The notes: generated by a model from the sequence alone, not told the origin. Positions 1 through 9,467 are shown, numbered from the stretch's first letter. The stretch is 64,000 nt of DNA from an uncultured Kordiimonas sp. (GCA_947503625.1 CANNEK010000001.1:800152-864151), one strand, 5' to 3'. Program-made: numbers and translations.

Positions 1-396
1 CTGAGCACCAACGTTGGTTTCCTGGCCTACACATACCCCGGCGCTTCAGACAATTCAGATTACTATGAAGTATATGGGTCCGTTGGTGGCTCGCTTGACA
101 CCGTGAGCTGGTCACTGGGGGCAAACTATGCCTTCGAACAAGACGGCACCGGCGACCAGGACAATATCTATCTCTATCTGAGCACCAGCACACCCATTGG
201 CAAAACACCCTTCTACGTGACAGGCAATATTGCCTACGAGGACGGTGCATTTGGAACCGACAAATGGGATTGGCTACTGGGGCTCAATTATTCGTTCAAA
301 CAACTCTCTCTCTCAGTCAATTACATCGACACAGCCAATTCACAAACCAGCTCTGGTAACGCTGGGGTGATTGGCATGCTGTCCGCAAGTTTTTAA
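1..396 (+). CDS. TorF-family putative porin, C-terminal part (5' end outside window)
   Basis: The open frame runs from base 1 to a TAA at 394-396, so only the last 131 residues are present. The sequence alternates polar and aromatic residues in short strands, for example SLGANYAF, LYLSTSTPIG, FYVTGNIAYE and LLGLNYSF. It ends in Phe (MLSASF), the usual terminal signal of outer-membrane beta-barrels. The pattern agrees with the TorF/TIGR02001 family of proteobacterial putative porins, a family of unknown substrate. Within this fragment GTG at 103 could be mistaken for a start, but the frame is open upstream. The gene is followed after 47 bases by a tandem structured RNA element that may be made from its 3' untranslated region. 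The family call is moderately sure. Confidence 0.75.
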   Translation: MSTNVGFLAYTYPGASDNSDYYEVYGSVGGSLDTVSWSLGANYAFEQDGTGDQDNIYLYLSTSTPIGKTPFYVTGNIAYEDGAFGTDKWDWLLGLNYSFKQLSLSVNYIDTANSQTSSGNAGVIGMLSASF

Positions 397-443
397 GGAG
401 GCGCTATACGAAACATAACGACTGATTTTAAGTATCTTCCCTG

Positions 444-612
444 GCCCGACTTTCCCATTGTCGGGCTGCACAGATGGCAAACCGGCACCGAGGTTCTCTC
501 TCCCCGACGTGCTGGCGAGCCAATAGCAAGCCCGCACTTCCCATGTTAAGGGCTGCACAGATGGCATGCTGACGTAACGGATCTCTCTCCCCAGACCGTC
601 AGCATGCCTTTT
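444..612 (+). ncRNA. Tandem pair of structured RNA units with anti-Shine-Dalgarno loops
   Basis: Two units about 87 bases apart share one plan. Unit 1 has hairpin A (GCCCGAC 444-450 with GTCGGGC 460-466, loop containing TTCCCAT), the linker GGGCTGCACAGATGGCA (463-479), and hairpin B (CCGGCAC 482-488 with GTGCTGG 509-515, extended by TGGC 475-478 with GCCA 519-522). Unit 2 has AGCCC 529-533 with GGGCT 550-554, the same 17-base linker at 550-566, and a perfect 12-bp stem (563-574 with 597-608) followed by TTTT. The B-stems differ in sequence yet both pair, while both B-loops keep TCTCTCTCCCC (495-505 and 582-592). This loop is complementary to GGGGAGAGA-type ribosome-binding sites. Unit 2 also looks like the transcription terminator of the porin gene. 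It is probably a 3'UTR-derived or independent small RNA; no known family was recognised. Confidence 0.6.
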
Positions 613-699
613 CCATGGCGCTCATTCCCCAAAACACCATTCTTCGATCGTGTTGGCCCATAAAAAAGCGAAAACCCTCTATAAATCCTCAACTATTGA

Positions 700-1980
<1,281 letters not shown>

Positions 1981-1981
1981 G

Positions 1982-2836
1982 ATGGAAATAACGGATACAG
2001 CAGCGGCAACGCTGCTTATCCTGGCCTCAGCTGTATTGCACGCCGTTTGGAACGCTGTACTTAAATCAAGTACAGACAGAACCGCGATGATTGGCATTCT
2101 CAATCTGGCCGCGGCCGGGGTATCCCTTCCCCTCCTAATGCTTGTACCGGCTCCGTCAGGGATGGACTGGTGGTGGATTGCTGTGTCCGTCGTCATTCAT
2201 CTGGCTTATCAACTCAGCCTGGCACGCATGATGGCAACTGCTGACTATTCCTTGGTTTATCCGCTTTCCAGAGGGCTTGGCCCCTTGGTTGTTGTTCTGG
2301 TATCGCTTGGTTTTCTTGGCGAACAATTGAACGGCGTGGAAACACTTGCAATCGTTGTTCTGATCACAGGCGCCGTGCTTGCTGGTCTGGCTGGCGCACA
2401 GAAACTACAATTACCGCCAGCGTCTGCCTTGTTTTGGGCAGGCCTTGTCGGGCTGCTTATCGGCTCTTACACGCTCGTCGATGGCAGCGCAGTGAAAACA
2501 ATGAGCCCTCTGACTTTCATTTTTTGGTCCAATATATTGATCATGCCCCCGATGATGCTCTTTCTTTTTCAGACGAACGGGCCAGCACTGGCAGGACGAT
2601 TAGAAGCTTCCTGGCTGAGGGGCTTACTGATGACCGTGATCGCCTACACCGGCTACACAATGGCATTATTTGCCTTCAGATTGGGTAACCTGGCCGAAAT
2701 AGCCGCGCTGCGAGAAACCAGTATCTTTTTTGCTGCTTTGATCGGGGCATTCTGGTTGCGCGAATCCCCCACCCAACTCAGGCTATTGGGTATCACGCTC
2801 ATTGCCATAGGTGCAATTGCACTCAAATTATTCTAG
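1982..2836 (+). CDS. EamA/DMT-superfamily transporter
   Basis: The 284-residue protein is almost entirely hydrophobic with about ten predicted membrane segments in two repeats. This is the layout of EamA-domain drug/metabolite transporters, which commonly export amino acids or metabolites. Typical pieces are the N-terminal SAVLHAVWNAVLKSS, YSLVYPLSRGLGPLVV near the end of the first repeat, and LAEIAALRETSIFFAALIG in the second. The start ATG 1982 lies one base after the stop of the aminotransferase gene, indicating translational coupling. An amino-acid-related substrate is a guess from that neighbour. No terminator is obvious after it; the next gene has its own promoter-like region. Confidence 0.8.
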   Translation: MEITDTAAATLLILASAVLHAVWNAVLKSSTDRTAMIGILNLAAAGVSLPLLMLVPAPSGMDWWWIAVSVVIHLAYQLSLARMMATADYSLVYPLSRGLGPLVVVLVSLGFLGEQLNGVETLAIVVLITGAVLAGLAGAQKLQLPPASALFWAGLVGLLIGSYTLVDGSAVKTMSPLTFIFWSNILIMPPMMLFLFQTNGPALAGRLEASWLRGLLMTVIAYTGYTMALFAFRLGNLAEIAALRETSIFFAALIGAFWLRESPTQLRLLGITLIAIGAIALKLF

Positions 2837-2846
2837 ATCCACATGC

Positions 2847-2890
2847 TTGACATTGTGAGTTTCAGTCATTATTTCGGTAATTAGCGAAAT
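2847..2890 (+). promoter_or_regulatory. Promoter region with 20-bp near-palindrome before the ArsR-type regulator
   Basis: A TTGACA box lies at 2847-2852. A near-perfect palindrome at 2871-2890 has arms ATTTCG and CGAAAT around GTAATTAG, 18 of 20 positions symmetrical, and would overlap the -10 region and start site. It ends 20 bases before the regulator ATG at 2911. This is where an ArsR-family autorepressor would bind; the assignment is inference. Confidence 0.5.
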
Positions 2891-2910
2891 ACAGAAATAA
2901 GAAAAAAAAA

Positions 2911-3195
2911 ATGTCAGACGTATTTAATGCAATGTCATCACCCGTCCGGAGAGAAATTCTCTCGCTCCTGAAAGCCCGGGACATGACAGCAGGAGAAATA
3001 GCGGACCAGCTGTCGGTTGGTCGGTCAACACTTTCAGGACATTTCAATGTTCTGAAAGCCGCTGATCTTGTAACAACAACCCGGCAGGGAACAACGATCA
3101 CCTATCACCTTAACCTGAGTGTTGTGGAAGAGTTGCTTGGTCTTGTTGCCGCAATGTTTTCAACGGATGCGGCGGAACCAAAGGAAACACAATGA
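2911..3195 (+). CDS. ArsR-family winged-helix regulator (SdpR-like autorepressor)
   Basis: This 94-residue protein is a single winged-helix domain: AMSSPVRREILSLLK (first helix), AGEIADQLSVGRSTLSGHFNVLKAADLV (helix-turn-helix) and TTRQGTTITYHLNLSVVEELL (wing and last helix). It lacks the CxC metal site of ArsR proper. The size and the neighbouring gene match SdpR, the autorepressor of sdpRI in Bacillus, whose activity is relieved when SdpI sequesters it at the membrane. The stop overlaps the start of the SdpI-like gene (ATGA at 3192-3195), so the two are translationally coupled. It probably represses its own promoter through the palindrome at 2871-2890. Whether toxin sensing occurs here is unknown. 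Confidence 0.8.
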   Translation: MSDVFNAMSSPVRREILSLLKARDMTAGEIADQLSVGRSTLSGHFNVLKAADLVTTTRQGTTITYHLNLSVVEELLGLVAAMFSTDAAEPKETQ

Positions 3196-3851
3196 TAAAA
3201 AAATTCAAAGCAGCGAGCTGGCTTACAGGTCTATCGATCCTGATTGGCTTATTTGCGATCACTCAGTTTGGTCCTGGCGAACAGATTGCCACTCATTGGG
3301 ATTCCAACGGCGAAGCCGATGGATATATATCGCCTATACCCGCCTTCTTTTTCATGCCGGCAATCCAGATTGTCATGTTGTTGGTGTTTTCCAACCTCCA
3401 TTTTCTCGAGCCAAGAGGCGAAAATCTGCAAAAGTCCTGGAAAGCGGTCGTTGCCATAATAACCGCAGTATTCGCCTTGCTGACCGCAGTCCAGTTTGTC
3501 ATCTACGGTACTGCAAAAGAGTTTTTCAGCATGAGCCCCAACCTCGTGTTTGGCATGGTGGGTGTAATGTTCATGGTCATCGGAAACTACTTCGGCAAAC
3601 TACATTCAACGTTTCTGATCGGCCTGAGAACGCCCTGGACACTGTCGAGTGACGCGGTGTGGCGAAAAACGCATCGTCTGGGTGGCAAACTTTTCGTCGG
3701 CACCGGTTTGATCATGTTGGTTACCAGCAGCCTCATCCCGGGCAACCTTGCGACTAGCGTTGCTGTTGGTGTTATCGCAATCGCTGCACTGGCCCCCCTT
3801 GGTTATTCCTGGGTCTTGTGGCTCAAGGAAAAAAACACAACTTCCAATTAA
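3192..3851 (+). CDS. SdpI/DUF1648-family membrane protein
   Basis: The 219-residue membrane protein has about six hydrophobic segments. The first part carries the DUF1648-like signature TQFGPGEQIATHWDSNGEAD after the first membrane helix. The second part has the SdpI-family block NYFGKLHSTFLIGLRTPWTL followed by DAVWRKTHRLGG. In Bacillus, SdpI gives immunity to the SdpC toxin and titrates SdpR. No toxin gene is visible next to this pair, so a role as envelope-stress or bacteriocin immunity protein is inference only. It overlaps the upstream regulator gene by four bases. A perfect inverted repeat spans its stop codon (3847-3869). Confidence 0.8.
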   Translation: MIKKFKAASWLTGLSILIGLFAITQFGPGEQIATHWDSNGEADGYISPIPAFFFMPAIQIVMLLVFSNLHFLEPRGENLQKSWKAVVAIITAVFALLTAVQFVIYGTAKEFFSMSPNLVFGMVGVMFMVIGNYFGKLHSTFLIGLRTPWTLSSDAVWRKTHRLGGKLFVGTGLIMLVTSSLIPGNLATSVAVGVIAIAALAPLGYSWVLWLKEKNTTSN

Positions 3852-3869
3852 TCGGCATAATCGATTAAT
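3847..3869. promoter_or_regulatory. Perfect 8-bp inverted repeat between the SdpI-like gene and dps
   Basis: ATTAATCG (3847-3854) and CGATTAAT (3862-3869) form a perfect inverted repeat with a 7-base spacer. It overlaps the stop codon of the SdpI-like gene and lies about 80 bases before the dps start. No T-run follows, so a protein-binding site for dps control is more likely than a terminator. The binding protein is unknown. Confidence 0.4.
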
Positions 3870-3947
3870 CAAACAATTTAATGTCGTTTCACAATGTAAC
3901 AATGCCCTCCTATATTGGTTGCAAGACACAAATATGGAGGACACAAG

Positions 3948-4412
3948 ATGCCTAACGATTTCAACCAACAAGAGCGTGACCAGATAGCAGATTCTCTGAA
4001 ACCGATCCTTGCAGAAACTTTTCAGCTGTATGTTGCAACACAAAATGTACACTGGAATGTAACCGGCCCCCTCTTTCAGCCAGTTCACGCACTGACGGAA
4101 GAGCAGTATCTGGAGCTTGCTCCGGCCATCGACGAAATAGCCGAGCGCATCCGCGCCCTTGGACACAAAGCTCCTGCAACAATGCAAAAATATATGGACC
4201 TGGGTTCAATTGAGGATGGTGATGAAAATGCCTCAGCTGAACAAATGGTTGCAGCATTGAAAAAAGGGCACGAAACGCTTGCCAGACGTATTCGCCCTGT
4301 CATAGCTGCAGCGGCGGATATTGCTGACGATGTTACCGCTGGACTGCTGACTGACAGGTTGACGGTGCACGAGAAAGCCCAATGGATGCTCGGCGCAATG
4401 CTGGGCCGCTAA
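3948..4412 (+). CDS. dps: Dps-family DNA-protection ferritin-like protein
   Basis: The 154-residue product is the normal Dps size. It carries the ferroxidase signature of the family: NVHWNVTGPLF, then H in QPVHALTEEQY, and DEIAERIRALG, supplying the His, Asp and Glu ligands at the subunit interface. Dps forms dodecamers that oxidise and store iron using hydrogen peroxide and bind DNA during stress and stationary phase. ATG 3948 is preferred because GGAGGA lies at 3936-3941; the frame is open to 3915 but without a ribosome site. The feoAB iron-uptake genes follow, separated by a terminator-like hairpin. OxyR or iron-responsive control is likely from the family but no site was proved. Confidence 0.92.
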   Translation: MPNDFNQQERDQIADSLKPILAETFQLYVATQNVHWNVTGPLFQPVHALTEEQYLELAPAIDEIAERIRALGHKAPATMQKYMDLGSIEDGDENASAEQMVAALKKGHETLARRIRPVIAAAADIADDVTAGLLTDRLTVHEKAQWMLGAMLGR

Positions 4413-4431
4413 GCCACTACTGAAAACACAT

Positions 4432-4461
4432 ACAGGACACGGTAACAGAACCGTGTCCTGT
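4432..4461 (+). terminator. Hairpin terminator after dps
   Basis: ACAGGACACGGT (4432-4443) pairs perfectly with ACCGTGTCCTGT (4450-4461) around a six-base loop, 20 bases after the dps stop. The following bases (TTCTGCTTAA) are only weakly T-rich. Confidence 0.6.
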
Positions 4462-4515
4462 TCTGCTTAAATTAGCTGTTACTGGTCTTGCTGGTGAGCA
4501 ATCAACGTGCTACTA

Positions 4516-4551
4516 CCCGCCTATTAAGAATTATTATCAAGTACTGGCGGG
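4516..4551 (+). promoter_or_regulatory. feoA upstream region: inverted repeat enclosing an AT-rich, Fur-box-like tract
   Basis: CCCGCC (4516-4521) and GGCGGG (4546-4551) flank an AT-rich core containing AAGAATTATTATCAAG, which loosely resembles an iron-regulator (Fur-type) binding site. It lies directly before the feoA ATG at 4559. The match is visual and weak. Confidence 0.3.
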
Positions 4552-4558
4552 TTCGCTT

Positions 4559-4822
4559 ATGTCGTCAACGATACAAACTGTCTCTCTGGGAAACTGTAAA
4601 CCCGGATTCTCTGGCACCATCGAAGGTTTCACAACCAGCACTGACCGTGAAACCAATGGCCGAATTGATCAAATGCGGGAAATGGGGTTTGCTGAGGGTC
4701 TGAGCGTTGAAGTTCTTCACCAAAACCCGTTTGGAAAAGACCCTATCGCTGTTCGCGTTGGCGTTATGACCATTGCACTGAGACGCAAGGAAGCCACTCT
4801 GGTACAGGTGCAGGCCACATGA
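4559..4822 (+). CDS. feoA: FeoA-domain protein
   Basis: The 87-residue cytoplasmic protein has the SH3-like FeoA fold. Typical features are the start VSLGNCKPGFSGTI, the central RIDQMREMGFAEGLSVEV, and the end PIAVRVGVMTIALRRKEA. FeoA is the small partner of the ferrous-iron transporter FeoB and is needed for its full activity. Its stop codon overlaps the FeoB start (ATGA at 4819-4822), the classic feoAB arrangement. No feoC was seen after feoB. Anaerobic or iron-dependent control is usual for the family; only a weak operator candidate is visible upstream. Confidence 0.93.
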   Translation: MSSTIQTVSLGNCKPGFSGTIEGFTTSTDRETNGRIDQMREMGFAEGLSVEVLHQNPFGKDPIAVRVGVMTIALRRKEATLVQVQAT

Positions 4823-6687
4823 ACGAGCGGCAGTCGCCAGCAGGCGTTTCCAGCCAGCCAGTCGTCGCAGTTGTTGGCAATCCCAATTGCGGCAAGTCCG
4901 CGTTGTTCAATGCCCTCACCGGTCTTCGTCAAAAAGTAGCCAATTATCCGGGCGCAACAGTGGAACGCCGGTCAGGCGAACTATCCAGCTCAACCAATCT
5001 GACACTTGTTGACCTCCCCGGCGCATATAGCCTCACTGCAAGAAGTATGGACGAGGAAGTAACCCGTCAGGTTGTCACCGGCACCCATGATATCGAGGCG
5101 AAACCAGAGGTCATTCTAAGTGTTCTAGACGCAACCAACCTGGCACAGCACCTGCGGTTTGTCCTTGAACTGCGTGAATTGGGCACCCCCATGGTTGTCG
5201 CCCTCAATATGTCGGATCTCGCAGCGCGGGAGCGGATTACAATCGATGTGGACCTGTTGTCCAGAAAGTTAGGCCTGCCCGTTGTTGAAACGGTAGCTGT
5301 CAGGAAAAAAGGGCTCGACACGCTCAAGGAAGAACTCGTCAAAGCCATTCTTGCGCCGCCGCCCGCCAAAATGGATTTCGGAACCAATGTCAAGGATCGC
5401 CAAAAGGCTGCGCGAAAAATTGCAACTGCGGCAACAATTAGCGAGGGTATCGGCCACAGAACGACCCGCCAGCTTGATGCTGTTTTGCTGAACGCCATTG
5501 CCGGGCCAATAATATTGTTCGGAATTCTCTTCCTGATGTTTCAGGCGGTTTTTTCCTGGGCAGAAACACCGACAGGCCTGCTCGAGGCAGGAATTGGTTT
5601 GACGCAAAGCTTTTTTGTGGATGCACTGCCATCCGGTTTACTGCTCAGCTTCCTGAACGATGGCATTCTCGCAGGTGTTGGCGCAGTCGTCGTGTTCCTG
5701 CCGCAGATATTGATTCTGTTCCTGTTTATTCTTGTGCTTGAAAGTACGGGTTACATGGCACGAGCCGCGTTTATCATGGACAGGCTGATGGCGTCTGTTG
5801 GCCTCAACGGCCGTGCCTTCATTCCTCTCCTGTCCAGTTTTGCCTGCGCTGTGCCAGGGATAATGGCCGCACGTTCAATTGCCAACGAACGCGACCGTCT
5901 GACCACAATCCTGATCGCGCCTTTAATGACATGCTCGGCCCGCTTGCCTGTTTACACAGTGATCATCAGCGCATTCATTCCCAATCAGGTTGTTACCGGG
6001 GGCATAGGATTACAGGGGTTGGTGATGTTCACCCTTTATATCGCAGGCATCCTGGCGGCGCTGGTTGTCGCTGCCGTTCTAAAGAGAACCGTCGCCAAGG
6101 GCCAGGCAGACACCTTTCTGCTGGAGCTACCGAAATACCAGTCTCCAAACATTCGCTTTGTCCTGATAGGCCTTTACGAACGGGCAAGAGTTTTTCTGCG
6201 CCGGGCAGGTACAATCATTCTTGTTTCAACCGTTATTTTGTGGCTACTGGCCATATACCCCACAGCCCCTATTGGGGCGACTGAGCCAGACATCGCCTAT
6301 AGTTTTGTTGGAATCATTGGAAGCGCCCTTGAAGTCGTGTTCGCGCCGATCGGATTTAATTGGGAGATATCTGTCGCGCTAGTGCCGGGCATGGCGGCCC
6401 GCGAAGTAGCTGTGGCAGCGCTCGGGACAGTTTATTCGCTTTCAGGTAGCGAGGAAATGATTGAAGCCGGGCTGGTTAGCGTCCTGAACTCTGCCTGGTC
6501 ATTACCAACTGCACTTTCCTTCCTTGCCTGGTTCATATTTGCGCCCCAATGTTTGTCCACCATAGCGGTTACGCGCCGTGAAACCGGCGGCTGGAAATGG
6601 CCTGCCTTTATGGTTGCGTACCTGTTTGTGCTTGCTTACGGTGCTTCATTCGTAACGTACCAGGTTGCCAGCTATCTTTTGAGCTAG
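4819..6687 (+). CDS. feoB: Ferrous iron transport protein B
   Basis: FeoB is an inner-membrane Fe(II) transporter with an N-terminal GTPase. The G1 motif GNPNCGKS is at residues 20-27, followed by the G2 region NYPGATVE, G3 DLPG and G4 NMSD. After a helical linker come two gate-type membrane cores; FVLIGLYERARVFLRRAGTIIL and MAAREVAVAALGTVY are characteristic, as are the Cys residues in SSFACAVPGIMA and LMTCSARLPVY. At 622 residues it is shorter than the E. coli protein (773) but within the range of compact FeoB proteins. It overlaps feoA by four bases and forms a two-gene operon with it. The next gene, a dipeptidase, starts 70 bases later with its own ribosome site. Confidence 0.95.
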   Translation: MNERQSPAGVSSQPVVAVVGNPNCGKSALFNALTGLRQKVANYPGATVERRSGELSSSTNLTLVDLPGAYSLTARSMDEEVTRQVVTGTHDIEAKPEVILSVLDATNLAQHLRFVLELRELGTPMVVALNMSDLAARERITIDVDLLSRKLGLPVVETVAVRKKGLDTLKEELVKAILAPPPAKMDFGTNVKDRQKAARKIATAATISEGIGHRTTRQLDAVLLNAIAGPIILFGILFLMFQAVFSWAETPTGLLEAGIGLTQSFFVDALPSGLLLSFLNDGILAGVGAVVVFLPQILILFLFILVLESTGYMARAAFIMDRLMASVGLNGRAFIPLLSSFACAVPGIMAARSIANERDRLTTILIAPLMTCSARLPVYTVIISAFIPNQVVTGGIGLQGLVMFTLYIAGILAALVVAAVLKRTVAKGQADTFLLELPKYQSPNIRFVLIGLYERARVFLRRAGTIILVSTVILWLLAIYPTAPIGATEPDIAYSFVGIIGSALEVVFAPIGFNWEISVALVPGMAAREVAVAALGTVYSLSGSEEMIEAGLVSVLNSAWSLPTALSFLAWFIFAPQCLSTIAVTRRETGGWKWPAFMVAYLFVLAYGASFVTYQVASYLLS

Positions 6688-6757
6688 CCTCAACCTGATC
6701 AATGGAACTGAGCCCGGCTTCAAAGTCTGGACAGTGACTACTAATGGGGGAACACTC

Positions 6758-7960
6758 GTGAAAAATATTCTGACTGGCATCTCGTTTATTGCACTTGCAG
6801 CATGCGCTGAGCAACCGGAACAGGCACAAGACTATGCATCGATGGCAAATCGTATTGCAGCTGAAACAATTATTGTCGATGGTCACATTGACGTACCGTA
6901 TCGTCTGGCTGATGAGTGGGAGGACGTTTCAGGCCCAACTGAAACGGGTGACTTCGATTATCCCCGGGCTGTTTCGGGCGGATTGAATGCACCCTTCATG
7001 TCAATCTATACACCCGCGAATCTGGATGGCACGCCAGAGGCTAAAGCGCATGCGGACCGGATGATCGATATCGTTGAACGCATTGTCGCAGAATCTCCCG
7101 ACAAGTTCGCAATCACTAAAACTGTTGATGAGGTTGAAACAGCTTTTAATACAGGGAAAATAGCCCTGCCTCTGGGCATGGAAAACGGTTCCCCACTTCT
7201 TGGAGACCTCGCCAATCTGGATCATTTCCACGAACGTGGCATTCGCTACATCACCCTGGCACACTCGAAGTCCAACAAGATTTCAGATTCGTCCTATGAC
7301 GAAACTCGCCAGTGGGATGGCCTTTCCGAGTTCGGCGAACAGGTTGTAAGACGAATGAACGAGCTTGGCATCATGGTAGACATCAGCCATGTCTCTGACG
7401 ATGCTTTCTGGGATGTTATGAAAATAACCGCAACGCCGGTAATTGCCTCGCATTCATCTGCACGTCACTTCACGCCAGGGTTCGAACGCAACATGAACGA
7501 CGACATGATCAGAGCGCTGGCAACCAATGGCAGTGTTGTCATGATCAACTATGGTTCTTCTTTTGTTACGGAAGCAGCAAACCAGTACCGGCCTAACCTT
7601 GCAGCAGCCTATACAGCGCACCGTGAGCAACAGGGACTTGAAGACACGGACGAGGTCAGAAACGCTTTTATGGAAAACTACCAGCAGACCAATCCATATC
7701 CATACGCAACACTGGACAATGTGCTGGACCATATTGACCGGGTCGTCGAGCTTGCCGGGATTGACCATGTTGGTCTCGGGTCAGATTACGACGGTGTTGG
7801 AGACAGCCTGCCTGTTGGCCTGAAAGATGTTTCAAGCTATCCCGCTCTTGTCGAAGGATTGTTGAAGCGCGGCTACGCTGAAGAAGACATTAAAAAGATT
7901 CTGTCTGGAAATGCCCTTCGGGTCTGGCGCACTGTAGAAGCTTACGCTGCATCACAATAA
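6758..7960 (+). CDS. M19-family membrane dipeptidase, lipoprotein
   Basis: The 400-residue product matches the renal dipeptidase family (M19), zinc enzymes that cleave dipeptides, often with D-residues. Family motifs are VDGHIDVPY (metal-binding HxD) near residue 44, the bridging glutamate in LGMENGSPL, DISHVSD, ASHSSARH and HVGLGSDYDGV. The N-terminus is a lipoprotein signal ending in the lipobox LAAC before AEQPEQ, so it should be membrane-anchored in the periplasm. GTG 6758 is chosen because the signal peptide begins there and GGGGGA lies at 6746-6751; the frame is open to 6734. A clear terminator follows. A role in peptide or peptidoglycan-fragment recycling is inferred from the family. 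Confidence 0.88.
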   Translation: MKNILTGISFIALAACAEQPEQAQDYASMANRIAAETIIVDGHIDVPYRLADEWEDVSGPTETGDFDYPRAVSGGLNAPFMSIYTPANLDGTPEAKAHADRMIDIVERIVAESPDKFAITKTVDEVETAFNTGKIALPLGMENGSPLLGDLANLDHFHERGIRYITLAHSKSNKISDSSYDETRQWDGLSEFGEQVVRRMNELGIMVDISHVSDDAFWDVMKITATPVIASHSSARHFTPGFERNMNDDMIRALATNGSVVMINYGSSFVTEAANQYRPNLAAAYTAHREQQGLEDTDEVRNAFMENYQQTNPYPYATLDNVLDHIDRVVELAGIDHVGLGSDYDGVGDSLPVGLKDVSSYPALVEGLLKRGYAEEDIKKILSGNALRVWRTVEAYAASQ

Positions 7961-7980
7961 ATTCAAAAAACTGACAAAAA

Positions 7981-8004
7981 GCCACCAGCCGGTGGCTTTT
8001 TTTT
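7981..8004 (+). terminator. Rho-independent terminator after the dipeptidase gene
   Basis: GCCACC (7981-7986) and GGTGGC (7991-7996) form the stem, followed by eight T residues. Confidence 0.9.
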
Positions 8005-8137
8005 GTCGTTATAATCCGGTTTATTGCATTGCAGTTCATCAAACCAGCAAATCTCTTGTATTTGCGCACGGCGGCACTATCGTCAGATAAAGGCCTCCGG
8101 GGAGAGGAGCGCCATTACGACAACACTGGGGAGACAT

Positions 8138-9445
8138 ATGAGCGATATCAGTAAGCCACAAAGCGCTGGCCACATGAGTCCGCGCGCCAAGAATTATGCG
8201 CTCTTTATTCTCACAATTGTCTATGCATTCAACTTCATTGATCGTCAGATACTGGTTATCCTGCAGCCGCTGATCAAGGCAGACCTTGACCTGAGCGATA
8301 CGCAACTTGGCCTGTTATCCGGTATCGCGTTTGCCTTCCTCTATACAGTGCTTGGTATCCCGATCGCGCGGTTGGCAGACCGAAGCAACCGACGGAACAT
8401 TATTGCGATTGCCCTGACGGTCTGGAGCGGCATGACAATCGTTTGTGGCTATGCCCAAAATTTTGCCCAGTTACTACTAGCGCGCATGGGCGTCGGAATC
8501 GGGGAAGCTGGCGGCAGCCCGCCCGCACACTCAATGATTTCGGATATGTTCAAAGCCCACAAACGGGCAACGGCGCTGGCAATTTACTCTGCCGGACTAT
8601 ACCTGGGCGTTGTTGTTGGATTTTCAGTCGGAGGCTTTTTCGGTGAAGTTTTCGGCTGGCGGACAACTTTCCTCATTGTTGGCGCACCTGGCATTTTACT
8701 TGCCTTGATTTTGGCGGCAACCGTCAGGGAACCTACCCGTACAGACGCCAAAATAGGCGGGGCAAATTCACCAACCTTCATGGAAACGATCCGTCACTTG
8801 AAAAGCCTGAAGTCTTTTCCATTGTTCGCAGTGGGCTGCGCGATGTCGGCGTTTGTAAGCTACGGCACCAGCAACTTTATGCCCAGCTACATGGTGCGCT
8901 ACCATGATGTTCCCCTGACAGAGATAGGATTTCTTCTTGCTATCACTGGCGGTGGGGGGGGGATTATCGGTACATTCCTGGGCGGTTATCTAACTGATAA
9001 ATACGGAAAAAAAGACGCACGATGGTATCTGTGGCTACCGGGAGTGACAGCCGTATCGGCCATTCCATTGGGTATCTTTGTATTCAACACCGATAACACC
9101 AGCCTCATGCTCATTGTTTACTTCTTTTTTGCTGTGCTCGGCACACTGTATCTGGCTCCCTCTATAGCTGTTGCACACAGACTTGTATCGCCCCGAATGC
9201 GTGCGATGACCTCTGCTATTCTGTTCTTTGTCCTCAATATGATCGGACTGGGCGGTGGCCCCGTGGTCGTCGGCATGATCAGTGACGGAATTGGGACGCT
9301 GACAGGTGCCGATGGATTACGGGCAGCACTCACAATAGGTGTATGCGTCGCTTTCGTTAAAGGGTATCTGTTTTGGGCTGCAGGCAAAAAATTGCCAGCA
9401 GATATAGAAGCAACGAAGGACTTTGCCGCAGAAACAGATTCTTAG
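8138..9445 (+). CDS. Spinster-like MFS transporter
   Basis: The 435-residue protein has twelve hydrophobic segments. It carries the MFS motif A region GIPIARLADRSNRRNI, a related loop GGYLTDKYGKKDARW in the second half, and the Spinster-type opening FNFIDRQILVILQPLIKADL plus GIGEAGGSPPAHSMISDMF. Such carriers are frequent in sphingomonads and related marine bacteria; substrates are mostly unknown organic acids or lipids. ATG 8138 is chosen because GGGGAGA lies at 8128-8134; the open frame begins at 8024. A second GGGGAGAGGAG at 8099-8109 lies further upstream in the leader. The next gene starts 22 bases after the stop and is probably cotranscribed. Confidence 0.85.
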   Translation: MSDISKPQSAGHMSPRAKNYALFILTIVYAFNFIDRQILVILQPLIKADLDLSDTQLGLLSGIAFAFLYTVLGIPIARLADRSNRRNIIAIALTVWSGMTIVCGYAQNFAQLLLARMGVGIGEAGGSPPAHSMISDMFKAHKRATALAIYSAGLYLGVVVGFSVGGFFGEVFGWRTTFLIVGAPGILLALILAATVREPTRTDAKIGGANSPTFMETIRHLKSLKSFPLFAVGCAMSAFVSYGTSNFMPSYMVRYHDVPLTEIGFLLAITGGGGGIIGTFLGGYLTDKYGKKDARWYLWLPGVTAVSAIPLGIFVFNTDNTSLMLIVYFFFAVLGTLYLAPSIAVAHRLVSPRMRAMTSAILFFVLNMIGLGGGPVVVGMISDGIGTLTGADGLRAALTIGVCVAFVKGYLFWAAGKKLPADIEATKDFAAETDS

Positions 9446-9467
9446 GCGCCCTTCATAATACAAGCGA

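Noticed and set aside
7470-7490. GGTTCGAA sequence reminiscent of a tRNA T-arm
   Set aside because: It lies inside the dipeptidase coding sequence and no cloverleaf can be drawn around it; no tRNA was found in the window.
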